From an uncultured Collinsella sp. (GTDB lineage Bacteria > Actinomycetota > Coriobacteriia > Coriobacteriales > Coriobacteriaceae), in assembly GCA_902491765.1 (NCBI GenBank), contig CABUIY010000017.1, positions 1-39,806 of the forward strand: DNA of 39,806 nucleotides, in the 5' to 3' direction. The translations under genes were made by a program, and so were the position numbers. Shown here in pieces: positions 32,009 through 39,806 of this stretch. Below the pieces are notes generated by a model. The model worked only from the letters and a program-made list of their open reading frames with translations, was not told the origin of the DNA and did not search any database. How positions within the stretch are numbered: the stretch's first letter is position 1; every line of letters begins with the position of its first letter.

Positions 32009-32294
32009 AGAGACGCACCTCATCCTTTTCAATGCTCTTGCGAAATGCAGGGCGCATATGCTCGGGAGGGTTGGTGACAATCTCAACATCTCGCCCGAGC
32101 TCTTCTTCGAGCTCAAGGGAGAGTTCGTATAGCGTGCCGAACGTCATTGTTTCACCGCAGACAAGACGCAAATCAATATCGCTATCTGGCGTTTGCTCGC
32201 CACGGGCGAAGGAGCCAAATAGGTATGCCTCGCGGACGTCGTAACGAGACAGCACACGAGAAACAGCAGCGGATATGTCGACAAGCATAATCAT
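31995..32294 (-). CDS. mntA: MntA-like nucleotidyltransferase antitoxin
   Basis: At 99 residues, a minimal nucleotidyltransferase with the signature GSFARGEQTPDSDIDLRL (GSxxxG...SDxD, two catalytic Asp) near residue 27, followed by a third acidic strand (DVEIVTN). It is expected to transfer AMP to HepT. Start is ATG 32294 or the ATG two codons later; the ribosome site is weak. Confidence 0.85.
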   Translation of the reverse strand: MIMLVDISAAVSRVLSRYDVREAYLFGSFARGEQTPDSDIDLRLVCGETMTFGTLYELSLELEEELGRDVEIVTNPPEHMRPAFRKSIEKDEVRLYEAA

Positions 32295-32832
32295 GTCTCA
32301 ATTTTACTTACCGATTGAAAGGATGGCAATCGCCATGCGCCCGTTCCACAGGCCGGTGATTAGAGAGGGGCTGTATCCGGTAGTATGCGGCAAATTCAGA
32401 GCATGCCATGCACGAGAGAAGTCGGCAAAGCCTCTACTTGCGATTTCTTTGCTTGAAAAGGGCGGTGTGCTCGGGGGTTTGGGAATTTGCCGCGGACTTC
32501 CGTTTTGCGATTCCGGAAGTGCGGGGAAAACCGAGATCTGGCGACCAGACCCTGGTTTTACGCTTCAGCGACCTGCAGTTTTGTTCGCAAAAATCGGGTT
32601 GTGGTCGGGGGTTGCTTATTTTTCCCCGCACTTTCGAAATATGGGCATTCTGGCAGCGATCCAGGTGCCTTATAACGCCATGCAACAGGGCGCAACGCTC
32701 AAAATCTACTTTGCAAGAAGCAGGTTCTCCTTGAGCTCGTCTCGTTCGACTAGAGAACTGGACGCGCTTTCGTCCGGCATGGCGAACGTCCTTGGCACAA
32801 TCCCAACGAGCGACACGGTAAAGTCGTCATTT
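32295..32832. other. gene-free stretch with a long-range inverted repeat
   Basis: Open frames on both strands look like shadows. Two 13-bp arms (AGTGCGGGGAAAA at 32518-32530 and its complement at 32620-32632) face each other across 89 bases. CTGGCGACCAG and similar short palindromes lie inside. It may be a small mobile repeat or RNA; nothing else is recognisable. Confidence 0.4.
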
Positions 32833-32873
32833 CTAACCATTTTGCTAACCATCATGGTTAGCAAAATGGTTAG
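32833..32873. promoter_or_regulatory. 20-bp-arm palindromic operator upstream of the AlbA_2 regulator
   Basis: Perfect arms 32833-32852 and 32854-32873 around one base, each containing CTAACCAT twice. It ends 34 bases before the regulator's start and would overlap its promoter (TAGAAT at about 32881). A shorter version occurs downstream of the same gene (34333-34357). Autoregulation is the natural inference. Confidence 0.75.
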
Positions 32874-32907
32874 AATATGGGTAGAATAGAATCGGAAGGC
32901 GGACAGC

Positions 32908-34233
32908 ATGAAATTCCAGGAAACAGAGACAGTCGAGCTGAAGGCCGTTGCGCAGGACGGCATCAAGAAGGAGATCGTCGCCTTTGCGAATTGCGGCGGC
33001 GGCACGGTCTACGTTGGCGTCGCCGACGACGGCGCCGTGCCGGGCGTCGAGGACGCGGATGCGTGCGCCCTGCAGGTCTCCAACATGGTGCGAGACGCCG
33101 TGAAGCCGGACGTCACCATGTTCGTCAGCTATAAAACGCTCGACTGCGACGGGAAGGCGGTCGTGGCCGTCAAAGTCCAGCGCGGCACGAACCGCCCCTA
33201 CTACCTAGCGAAGAAGGGCCTGCGCCCCGAGGGTGTCTACGTGCGGCAGGGTTACTCCTCCGTCCCGGCGACCGATGCTGCCATCCGGCAGATGATCAAG
33301 GAGACCGACGGCGACAGCTTCGAGGACATGCGCTCCCTCGACCAAGCGCTCACCTTCGAGTCGACGAAAGGGGAATTCGAGACACGAAAGATCCCCTTCG
33401 GCGCGCCGCAGATGCAGACCCTGAAGATAGCCTCATCGGACGGTCTCTACACAAACCTCGGCCTGCTCCTGTCCGACCAGTGCCCGCATACCGTAAAAGC
33501 GGCCGTTTTCGAGGGGACGGACCAGAGTGTGTTCAAGGATCGCCGGGAGTTCTCCGGGTCCCTCATGCAGCAGCTCGACGAGGTCTACGACTACATCGAC
33601 TTCCACAATCAGACCCATGCCACTTTCCAAAAGCTGCTGCGCGTCGACACCCGGGACTACCCGGAGGTCGCCGTGCGCGAGGCCTTGCTGAACTCGCTCG
33701 TGCACAGGGACTACTCCTTCCACGCCAGCACGCTGATCAGCGTCTACGACGACAGGATCGAGTTCGTGTCAGTCGGCGGCCTTCTGCCCGGCTTGGAGCT
33801 GGAGGATTTGATGATGGGCGTCTCTGCCTGCCGGAACCCGCATCTCGCCAACGTCTTCTACCGCCTGCAGCTCATCGAGGCATACGGCACGGGGATGAGG
33901 AAGATCATGGGGGCCTACGCGGGTGCGGGCTCTCAGCCGCAAATCATGGCCACGAACAACGCATTTAAAATCGTCCTGCCCAACATGAACTTCGCAGCAA
34001 CGGCAGCGGAAACGCCTGCGGCAAACAGCAAGGAGGCACCCGCTGCTTCCCATTCCCGAGAGGACGAGATCCTGCAGTTCTTGGCAGAGCACCCCTCAAT
34101 CACCCGAAGGGAAGCGCAGACGTTGCTCGGGATCGGCCAGTCCACGGCCGGCCGCATATTGAAAGAGATGGTGGATAAGGGGCAAATCGCAAGGCACGGC
34201 GGAGGTCGCACCTTGCGATACGAATTGGCGTAA
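32908..34233 (+). CDS. AlbA_2 (Schlafen-type) domain transcriptional regulator
   Basis: At 441 residues, an N-terminal AlbA_2 domain (ETETVELKAV to IRQMIKETDGD, about 1-130), a central ATP-binding region related to the HATPase_c_4/RecG-like family (REALLNSLVHRDYSF, then GTGMRKIMGAY), an Ala-rich linker, and a C-terminal winged helix (ITRREAQTLLGIGQSTAGRILKEMVDKG). Such proteins are putative transcription regulators, common near mobile and defence genes. AAGGCGGA lies just before ATG 32908. The TAACCA-type palindromes on both sides are probable binding sites. The GC-rich codon use differs from the AT-rich DNA upstream. Confidence 0.85.
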   Translation: MKFQETETVELKAVAQDGIKKEIVAFANCGGGTVYVGVADDGAVPGVEDADACALQVSNMVRDAVKPDVTMFVSYKTLDCDGKAVVAVKVQRGTNRPYYLAKKGLRPEGVYVRQGYSSVPATDAAIRQMIKETDGDSFEDMRSLDQALTFESTKGEFETRKIPFGAPQMQTLKIASSDGLYTNLGLLLSDQCPHTVKAAVFEGTDQSVFKDRREFSGSLMQQLDEVYDYIDFHNQTHATFQKLLRVDTRDYPEVAVREALLNSLVHRDYSFHASTLISVYDDRIEFVSVGGLLPGLELEDLMMGVSACRNPHLANVFYRLQLIEAYGTGMRKIMGAYAGAGSQPQIMATNNAFKIVLPNMNFAATAAETPAANSKEAPAASHSREDEILQFLAEHPSITRREAQTLLGIGQSTAGRILKEMVDKGQIARHGGGRTLRYELA

Positions 34234-34332
34234 CGATGTGTCTCTGAGGTAATTGCCCACTACGCCTTCCGTCCAGGCAGGCATAGCAAAAGAGAGCCGC
34301 GACCACTCCCCTCGATTCGATTCATTTCTAAC

Positions 34333-34357
34333 CATTCTAACCACCATGGTTAGAATG
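34333..34357. promoter_or_regulatory. second copy of the AlbA_2-associated operator
   Basis: Arms CATTCTAACCA (34333-34343) and its complement (34347-34357) enclose three bases. The core TAACCA...TGGTTA matches the operator at 32833-32873. An extra half-site TTCTAACCA lies just before it (34327-34335). No gene is clearly driven from here; it lies at the IS3 remnant. Confidence 0.6.
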
Positions 34358-34399
34358 TGCCGATTTCCCAGAAGGGCTTGTCTCAGCACTGCGAAGTTG

Positions 34400-34551
34400 T
34401 GGAGCGTGACGCGGCTGGGGTAGCTGAGCTCTGCTATGGTGTCAGCCGTGCTGACACCCAACCCGGCGAACGTTTCGATGGTCTTCGCCCTTTGCCCTGC
34501 GCTGTACATCCGAATGATCCTACCGGTTCTCTTTTGGCCCAGGATTTCCAC
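34400..34551 (-). pseudogene. IS3-family transposase OrfA fragment
   Basis: From a GTG at 34551, about 50 residues match the N-terminal helix-turn-helix of IS3 OrfA proteins: RIIRMYSAGQRAKTIETFAG then ELSYPSRVTLHNF. The sequence then loses resemblance and runs into the TAACCA operator region. No OrfB is present. A broken remnant. Confidence 0.6.
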
Positions 34552-34669
34552 CGCAGTCCCAGGGGGCTAGAAGGATAAATCAGGCAGGGCCATTGCAGCG
34601 CTACGTGTTGAGAACTTGGCCAGCAACGAGAAGTTTGTGAAACGTTTTGTGAAGCGTGGCAGGACGAAG

Positions 34670-36907
34670 CTACCTCTCGGCAAAGGTACCCCAACCGCCG
34701 GCAGGAACGTCGACACAGCTTTCGAGGTAACTCTTCATGATGTCTTCCAATGTGGGCACGCGTCCTTCGGCCAATATGCCCAAGGCATCCAGCACATCGA
34801 ATACGGCGGCTGCGTCATCGACCCCGAGGAGGTCTTCGTTGCACAGGTCCAACCTCGCACCAAGCACAGTATACCCGTGCTGCACAGCGACCCTCGCAAG
34901 GGCATCGTCATCGGCAACCAGCGGGTGCCTTTGGATCTCGACAACCAGCCCATACTCTTCGCCGGGCTTTCTGGAATCAAGATCGAACGCGAGCCCGATC
35001 TCTTGGACGACGAGCCACGTTTCGGCATATAGCTTCCCTGCCTCGTCCAAGAATAGCCTCGTCATGGCGGGCACGACATCCCCATACCCAAGAAACTTCC
35101 CGCAAAGAAGCGTTTTCGACAGGGAAGAAACCTTCGGATAGCGAGACAGCCACGCCCTGCCCTCTCGAGTTTTAAGCAAGGGGCAAACCTCTTCGGGATT
35201 TCCAAGCATTTCCGTAAGCATGTAGAACCTGGCACAGAAGGCGGCGGCGGTAATGTTAATCCGAATGCCGGGCGCGTAATGGCTCATCGGAGTCTCGAAG
35301 CCGGCGGCCCTTTCATACGCGCCTCTGCACTCGGCACGCATACCAAGCAAGGCGTAGCACAGGCTCATCTCGAGATAGGGATATCCGAGGGACGGTTGCT
35401 TGTTGAGCGTAGCGAGGCGCTCTTCGGCAATCGAGAGCTGCATTTTTGCCACCTCGGGTTTGTCGTACAGTGTCAGCCGGGCAAGCTGCCATCGACACTC
35501 GAGCGCCGCCATAACCTGCAAGCTTCCCTCAAGGAGGCCTATAGCCTCATCAGTGTACGACACGGCGCGCTCAACGTTCTCTCCCACCATTAAGGCTAGG
35601 GCAGCGCGTTCTCGCAGCACTTGGGAGCGCCGCAGAATCGCCTCGGGAGGAAGGCCATCCTCCATCACATCCAAATCATGCTCCGCGTCCCCATCCTTGA
35701 AATACCGCATTACGCTCTCAGCCAAAGTATTTAGGGAGCGGTCATCCACCGCCAAGCCCGAAAGCATCGCCCTCAGGTTCATATGGGCATAGTAACGTGC
35801 ATCGGGGTCGCTCACGCACAAAAACCGATCGCATCCTTCGAAGAAATTGAGCACGGGGGCGGGGTCGAGCCCGTCGGCCCACGCGATTCTTCCCAAGCTC
35901 GCCATAGCGACGACGCGCTGTTGCTCGGAAAGGGAGGCATTGCTGAGGGTGCTTTCGACCTCGGCCAAATACAACTTGTTCCTGTCCTTGATGCTTGCCC
36001 CTATCTGCCTCATGAAAAGAAGCCGCAGATTGAAGAGCTGCCCAAAATCGTTGGGGCCAATCGGCGCAAGCGCCTTTTCGCATTCCTCAATCAACCCCCA
36101 CCCTTCTTCAATGCCGCCATCAGGCAAGCCGATTTTCGTTTTATTCAATGTTGCATTCTCAAACAGTAGCAAGAGGAACGACTTATTCCGAGCGCCCAGA
36201 CGCTTGGCTTCACGATACGTCTTCTTGAACTCGTCGTCGGCGACTTTGAACTGACCGTTCACGATATAGCCAACCGCGCGGTTGTGCCAAAGCTGGACTT
36301 TGATGAAAGGGTCTGTCTTGTCGGATATCTCGGCCAAGGCGCTTTCGAGTTCCGCTTGCGACCCAGCACGATCGCAAGCGGAGTCCGCGATAATATGGAG
36401 GGCGAAATGCCTGAAAGCCGGTTCTAAGTTTTCGTCCTCAAGCATCCTTTTTGCAACGCCGTTGTTTCCCAAGTAGATGTTGCAGAAAATCCTGTCCTTG
36501 TCGAGGCAGGCGAGCTGCCTTCTGGACAGTCGATCACGGTCAACCGAGTTCATCAGCCTGAAGGCAGCTACGTAGTCGCAATCGGGAAGAGAGGGATCAG
36601 CCTTGCCCACTATGTCATCTAGCCGCTGCGCACACCAAAAATAGTTGGCGGGAAGAGCGAGCAGACACACCGCGAGAAAGACCGATGCCACACCCGTCAA
36701 CCATAAAAGGCTAAGCCTAACCGATGCAAACAATGCGACGAACGCCAGTGCCACAACAAAGATATCAGCCTTGTAAAACCGCGCCAAAGCCTGCTTACAC
36801 AACCACAGCAACGCCGGCGCGACGACAATCGAAACCGCCAGGATAGAAAGGGCCGGGTCAGGCCCCGTGATGATATCAATCGCAGCAAGGATATCTTGGA
36901 ACCCCAT
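34670..36907 (-). CDS. membrane-anchored helical-repeat protein, unrecognised family (745 aa)
   Basis: Three N-terminal membrane helices (about residues 19-38, 48-66 and 68-88) anchor a long soluble part (about 95-745). The soluble part is built of amphipathic helix pairs (for example the stretches around WHNRAVGYIVNGQFKVADDEFKKTY and ALMVGENVERAVSYTDEAIGLL), so it looks like a TPR-type alpha solenoid. No catalytic motif is seen. The ATG is preceded by GGAGG-like sequence (CGGAGGATT). It stands alone among IS remnants between a regulator and an AIPR defence gene. A role as scaffold or sensor is possible, but I cannot name a function. Confidence 0.7.
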   Translation of the reverse strand: MGFQDILAAIDIITGPDPALSILAVSIVVAPALLWLCKQALARFYKADIFVVALAFVALFASVRLSLLWLTGVASVFLAVCLLALPANYFWCAQRLDDIVGKADPSLPDCDYVAAFRLMNSVDRDRLSRRQLACLDKDRIFCNIYLGNNGVAKRMLEDENLEPAFRHFALHIIADSACDRAGSQAELESALAEISDKTDPFIKVQLWHNRAVGYIVNGQFKVADDEFKKTYREAKRLGARNKSFLLLLFENATLNKTKIGLPDGGIEEGWGLIEECEKALAPIGPNDFGQLFNLRLLFMRQIGASIKDRNKLYLAEVESTLSNASLSEQQRVVAMASLGRIAWADGLDPAPVLNFFEGCDRFLCVSDPDARYYAHMNLRAMLSGLAVDDRSLNTLAESVMRYFKDGDAEHDLDVMEDGLPPEAILRRSQVLRERAALALMVGENVERAVSYTDEAIGLLEGSLQVMAALECRWQLARLTLYDKPEVAKMQLSIAEERLATLNKQPSLGYPYLEMSLCYALLGMRAECRGAYERAAGFETPMSHYAPGIRINITAAAFCARFYMLTEMLGNPEEVCPLLKTREGRAWLSRYPKVSSLSKTLLCGKFLGYGDVVPAMTRLFLDEAGKLYAETWLVVQEIGLAFDLDSRKPGEEYGLVVEIQRHPLVADDDALARVAVQHGYTVLGARLDLCNEDLLGVDDAAAVFDVLDALGILAEGRVPTLEDIMKSYLESCVDVPAGGWGTFAER

Positions 36908-37109
36908 AATCCTCCGCTAGACTCGAGTCCAATACTCGTTTGCTATTGTAGCTTGCATTCTATAGTGATCTTCCTTCATGTAGTTTCAAATAGAACACAT
37001 GTTTTGGAAATTGTTTTTGCAATGACTGGGATATCCGCAACCCGCCGCCAGCATAAAACGCGCATTGTGAGAATTACCTGATCAGCCAGTTTGCAAATAC
37101 TACCAGCGG

Positions 37110-37260
37110 ACTGCATATGCCAGCTCGATTGCGAGCTACGAGGGCTTCGCGGCGTGCGCATGTTCACCGGCGACAAGGCCGTCGGCATGGTCGGCTCGCT
37201 CGCCGAGATGTTCCCTGGGGCCAAGTGCCGGCGCTGTGCAGCGCACTTCATCCGCATACA
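37110..37260 (+). pseudogene. IS256-family transposase fragment
   Basis: About 50 codons (LRGLRGVRMFTGDKAVGMVG, then AEMFPGAKCRRCAAHF) match the catalytic core of Mutator-type transposases, around the second Asp and the C-x2-H block. Both ends are missing and the frame decays after CAAHFIRI. A remnant. Confidence 0.7.
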
Positions 37261-37406
37261 GTGGTCTACTGCCCCTGCGCCCTGTACATAGCCTCGGTTG
37301 TCTCGTGGGCGCCGGCCGCCGTCAGGGTGGCGCCGTGCTCATGGCACGCCGTCCAGACGGGCTCGCCCCCGAAAAGCCGTACGAAGGCGAAAAGTAAGGC
37401 GAGAAA

Positions 37407-37517
37407 ATGGCCTTCCTGTTGCACCTGATTGGAATGGGTATGGGGCTGTGCACGCTCGTCGCCTACGCCTGCATCAAGGTAGGGGCTGAAAGCGAAGCGG
37501 TTGACGACGCGAGCTGA
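37407..37517 (+). CDS. very small membrane protein (36 aa)
   Basis: ATG 37407, with AAGGCGAG just upstream, opens a 36-residue frame: a hydrophobic helix MAFLLHLIGMGMGLCTLVAY then a polar acidic tail. A short plus-strand frame ending EKPYEGEK at about 37398 immediately precedes it. No family is recognised; it may be a real small protein or a fragment. Confidence 0.35.
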   Translation: MAFLLHLIGMGMGLCTLVAYACIKVGAESEAVDDAS

Positions 37518-37554
37518 TTAGTGATCGTCAAACTGTTCGGAACCGAACGAAAAT

Positions 37555-37584
37555 AGAGAGGCCCTTTGCAAAAAGGACCTCTCT
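37555..37584. terminator. terminator downstream of the AIPR gene
   Basis: AGAGAGGCCCTTT-GCAA-AAAGGACCTCTCT pairs over 13 positions with one mismatch. On the minus strand it is followed by ATTTTC, 36 bases past the AIPR stop. It could also end plus-strand transcripts weakly. Confidence 0.75.
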
Positions 37585-37619
37585 GCTGATGGCATTCTAG
37601 AGAACAGCCCTGGATTGCC

Positions 37620-39320
37620 CTAAGGCAACAGTAGTGAAATCTTTTCCTTGACCTTACTTGCCATGGCGTAAGACTTAGCAGCTTTGGATGTTCCGCCAAG
37701 GGCCAGATAAACATCCATCACCATGTCCGCAACAGTTTGAATAATTTCATCTGAAAGCTTGTCAAGGTCGAGATTCTCTATGTCACCAAATGTCAGGCTA
37801 TCTTTATTGGACAACATGGAAGCAACGCCCATTATCACGTAAAATCTTATGTCGCTTATTTGGGAACCCTCTAAGTCTCTCTTAATTTGTGGAAACTTCA
37901 GGCAAACCTGTTTTCCGAGACTAGCGGCTCTGTAGTAAGCCTCAAGGTTGCCATCCTGCCCAAATATTTTCTTATATTGAACTTCGTCAGACAAAAGTGT
38001 CGACGGTCTTGCCCTTGCCTGATCCGGCCTGCCGAGAAGTATCGACATCATGCATTGCGCAAGAAAGGAGAGGGTTACGATCTCTTCTCTCTTCCTCCCC
38101 TGGTTTTTGTAATAGTTCTTCCGCCTTTCGTAATACAGTCCATTTCTTTTCATGTAGAGTTCTATCTGGATATGGATTTGGTCAGTAGCGCGAAGCGATG
38201 TCTTTTTCACCTGAGTTTGGTTGTTCGTCGCCAGTATCACTCTGTTTCTGGTCTCATCGCTTCCCGGCACAAGGATTTTTACCATCACATTTCTGGAATC
38301 TTCGGCGTCTTCTGTGCGAGACTCCATAAATTTATATATTTCATACGACGTTTGAAGTCCATTAACGATGCGAGGCTCTTCCATTTTCACTTCTGCTCCT
38401 GCTATTTGGTAGGCTTCAGAAGCCAGTATCGTTACCCCGTTGTTGAGCCACCAGAAATCGTCTTCGCTAGGATGCTCCAACGTTTCCCTAATTCCTTTGT
38501 TGACTGAAACATTTCCCTCGTAATCTCTGACGTTCGCCTCAAAAAGATAGCTACGGAGCTGTCCTTGGTCGTCAGTGAGGAAGCGGTAGTAATCCGACAA
38601 AGACACCAGGCCAAAGACATCCGTTCTCTGAGGAACTGATGCATAGGACCCCGAAAAACGCATAACAAGCCCACTCTCTGCGGGAGGCGACCAGATGCGC
38701 ATCAATTCGTCTGCTCCAACTAAAACACACGAAGAACTAAATCGGCTTACGCCGACGATTTCGTCAATGGCAGCGGGAAGCTGCTCTTTCTGAATCTTAA
38801 CGCCGTCCGATGGTGAATCCGCATTCGCGATGTACACGAACTTCATTCGGATTTCGTTTCCGGCCATCGCCGCCGCTTGAATCGCTTCTCTTATTCTTCC
38901 AAAAGTATCGATAACGCGATCAGAATATTTATCGTCGAAATCATTTAAGTTTTTATCGAATGTCAGAAGGTCATTGCAGGTGTCCTTCCACTTCAAGAAC
39001 GCGTCTTCTTTGAATGATTTTGAAACCTTAGTCTGAAGAATAACAATTTCAACTCTTGATCCACGATTGATGTAGTTTTGAATCTGGACATCCTCACTCA
39101 AGAAATAATTGTTGGCGAAGATGTAAATAGCATCGCAGCCCCCGTCTCGCGACCCTCCAATGAGCCCTTCCGCTATCTCATCGTCGTCAAGGTCGTATGG
39201 AGCCATGTATCGAGAAGAAGCCAACAGTTCAAAGTAGTCCCCTTTAGAACTATATTCAGTCTGCTTAGAGAATTCGTCCGAAATGAATCCGTCTATCAGA
39301 ATCTGGCTGTTGGTTGGCAT
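37620..39320 (-). CDS. AIPR-family (abortive infection phage resistance) protein
   Basis: At 566 residues, the C-terminal two thirds fit the AIPR domain: FWWLNNGVTILAS, RIVNGLQTSYEIYKF, VILATNNQTQVKKTSLRA and the YYERRKNYYKNQGRKREEIV block. The N-terminal region contains GGSRDGGCDAIYIF and, about 30 residues later, a VEIVILQTK strand. That spacing is typical of a Mrr-like PD-(D/E)xK nuclease core (Asp ... QxK). AGGAGG lies just upstream of ATG 39320. AIPR genes are found in phage-defence regions and beside type I restriction genes, which fits the hsdS fragment 190 bases away. The DNA is clearly more AT-rich than the core genes. Confidence 0.85.
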   Translation of the reverse strand: MPTNSQILIDGFISDEFSKQTEYSSKGDYFELLASSRYMAPYDLDDDEIAEGLIGGSRDGGCDAIYIFANNYFLSEDVQIQNYINRGSRVEIVILQTKVSKSFKEDAFLKWKDTCNDLLTFDKNLNDFDDKYSDRVIDTFGRIREAIQAAAMAGNEIRMKFVYIANADSPSDGVKIQKEQLPAAIDEIVGVSRFSSSCVLVGADELMRIWSPPAESGLVMRFSGSYASVPQRTDVFGLVSLSDYYRFLTDDQGQLRSYLFEANVRDYEGNVSVNKGIRETLEHPSEDDFWWLNNGVTILASEAYQIAGAEVKMEEPRIVNGLQTSYEIYKFMESRTEDAEDSRNVMVKILVPGSDETRNRVILATNNQTQVKKTSLRATDQIHIQIELYMKRNGLYYERRKNYYKNQGRKREEIVTLSFLAQCMMSILLGRPDQARARPSTLLSDEVQYKKIFGQDGNLEAYYRAASLGKQVCLKFPQIKRDLEGSQISDIRFYVIMGVASMLSNKDSLTFGDIENLDLDKLSDEIIQTVADMVMDVYLALGGTSKAAKSYAMASKVKEKISLLLP

Positions 39321-39504
39321 TCTTCCTCCTAAAGATGAATAAGCTAATGAAATGATACGACTTTTATGATTTTAGTGTAAGCATCAAAACAACCGCGTCT
39401 TAACAGCCTGATAAGCTTTGGGCAAAATCGTCGCAACACTTTATTCAGCATGGGCTGCGGTGACGCAGGCAAACATAGAACGCAGGAACATGTGGGCAGA
39501 TCGT

Positions 39505-39563
39505 GAGTAACCGTCTTTCTCCGTACCGCCTGCTACAGGCGGTACGGAGAAAGACGGTTACTC
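39505..39563. repeat. 59-bp perfect hairpin (28-bp arms, 3-base loop)
   Basis: GAGTAACCGTCTTTCTCCGT... at 39505-39532 is exactly complemented by 39536-39563 around CTA. No T run follows. It lies between the AIPR promoter region and the hsdS segment, and the hsdS frame stays open through it. Candidates are a recombination crossover site, a cruciform protein site, or an assembly fold-back. Confidence 0.9.
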
Positions 39564-39566
39564 GAT

Positions 39567-39806
39567 AGGTATCTATCGGAATGCGACGCTGCTATATCAC
39601 TGCATAAACTGGTCGACTTTGGGAACGGTTACGCTTTCAATAGCGGCACTTATTCAGATGACGGCAACTATAAAGTTCAGACAATCAAGAACGTGCGGGA
39701 CGGCAACGTTGACTGTTCTGACGCCAATCGTATCGTGAACATTCCTGGCCGCATAAAATCGTATTGCAGACTCATGCTAGAAGATATCGTTCTTTCGCTC
39801 ATGGGC
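39567..39806 (+). CDS. hsdS: type I restriction specificity subunit (HsdS) fragment, cut by window end
   Basis: The open frame reads RYLSECDAAISLHKLVDFGNGYAFNS-like sequence, then TIKNVRDGNVD and DIVLSLMG, the typical target-recognition-domain layout (FxNGYAF ... IKNxxDG ... GDILxSxxG). HsdS chooses the DNA site for the HsdM/HsdR complex. The preceding SECDAAI resembles the conserved helix that normally ends a recognition domain. No ATG, GTG or TTG start exists in this frame back to the stop at 39504-39506, so this may be a silent or recombined cassette. The 3' part lies outside the window. Confidence 0.75.

Noticed and set aside
34737..35175. Plus-strand genes opposite the solenoid protein
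   Set aside because: Low-complexity shadows; the minus-strand frame is continuous for 745 codons with normal composition.

Overview
The window looks like a chromosomal segment of a gut actinobacterium of the class Coriobacteriia, most likely Collinsella. This is inferred from the high-GC core genes with actinobacterial gene order, Shine-Dalgarno-led starts and the protein flavour. No rRNA or species marker is present, so the genus is inference.

Left region (about 53-12178) is an accessory island. It is bounded by two 82-bp direct repeats (79/82 identical). Each repeat carries the 3' half of tRNA-Pro(GGG) plus its terminator, and the intact tRNA is at 12135-12211. This is the layout left by integration into a tRNA 3' end, but no integrase is visible inside. 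The island holds a fused ABC transporter with a small membrane partner, several small membrane proteins, a truncated DnaQ-like exonuclease, a complete IS30-family element (about 5585-7217) plus a solo relic of a related IS end, two frameshifted genes and a DUF1648 membrane protein. It ends with two adjacent genes for Flp-type (type IVb) prepilins. Both share the same leader and pilin helix but carry different C-terminal domains: a BspA-like/DUF285 repeat in the first and DUF6273 in the second. In the first gene a run of nine G between start codon and pilin helix puts the two parts out of frame. Eight G would restore a leader of exactly the same length as in the second gene. I read this as a phase-variable modular pilin-adhesin, and it is the most interesting system here.

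Middle region (12135-29371) is conserved housekeeping DNA, all on the minus strand and tightly packed, often with 4-14 bp overlaps. In transcription order it runs ABC-F ATPase, small membrane protein, M50 protease, scpA, scpB, rluB-like, cmk, plsC-like, ispH, DUF512 radical SAM, der, plsY, gpsA, rpe, cysteine desulfurase, Nif3-like, zinc-ribbon coiled-coil protein, coaBC, then tRNA-Pro. It combines chromosome segregation, rRNA modification and ribosome assembly, phospholipid synthesis, isoprenoid synthesis and cofactor supply.

A minus-strand tRNA cluster follows (29400-30530): Ala(GGC), a CAU tRNA, a second Ala(GGC) and Val(CAC). Most have recognisable promoters and terminators. The two tRNA-Ala genes lie in a segmental duplication of about 235 bp that also copied the start of the ABC-F gene.

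Right region (30600-39806) is accessory and defence-like. It holds a DUF3825 protein, a MntA/HepT toxin-antitoxin pair whose toxin carries a 15-bp tandem duplication in its active-site motif, an AlbA_2 regulator flanked by matching palindromic operators, an unrecognised membrane-anchored solenoid protein, IS3 and IS256 fragments, an AIPR-family protein, a 59-bp perfect hairpin, and the start of a type I restriction specificity (hsdS) segment cut by the window edge.
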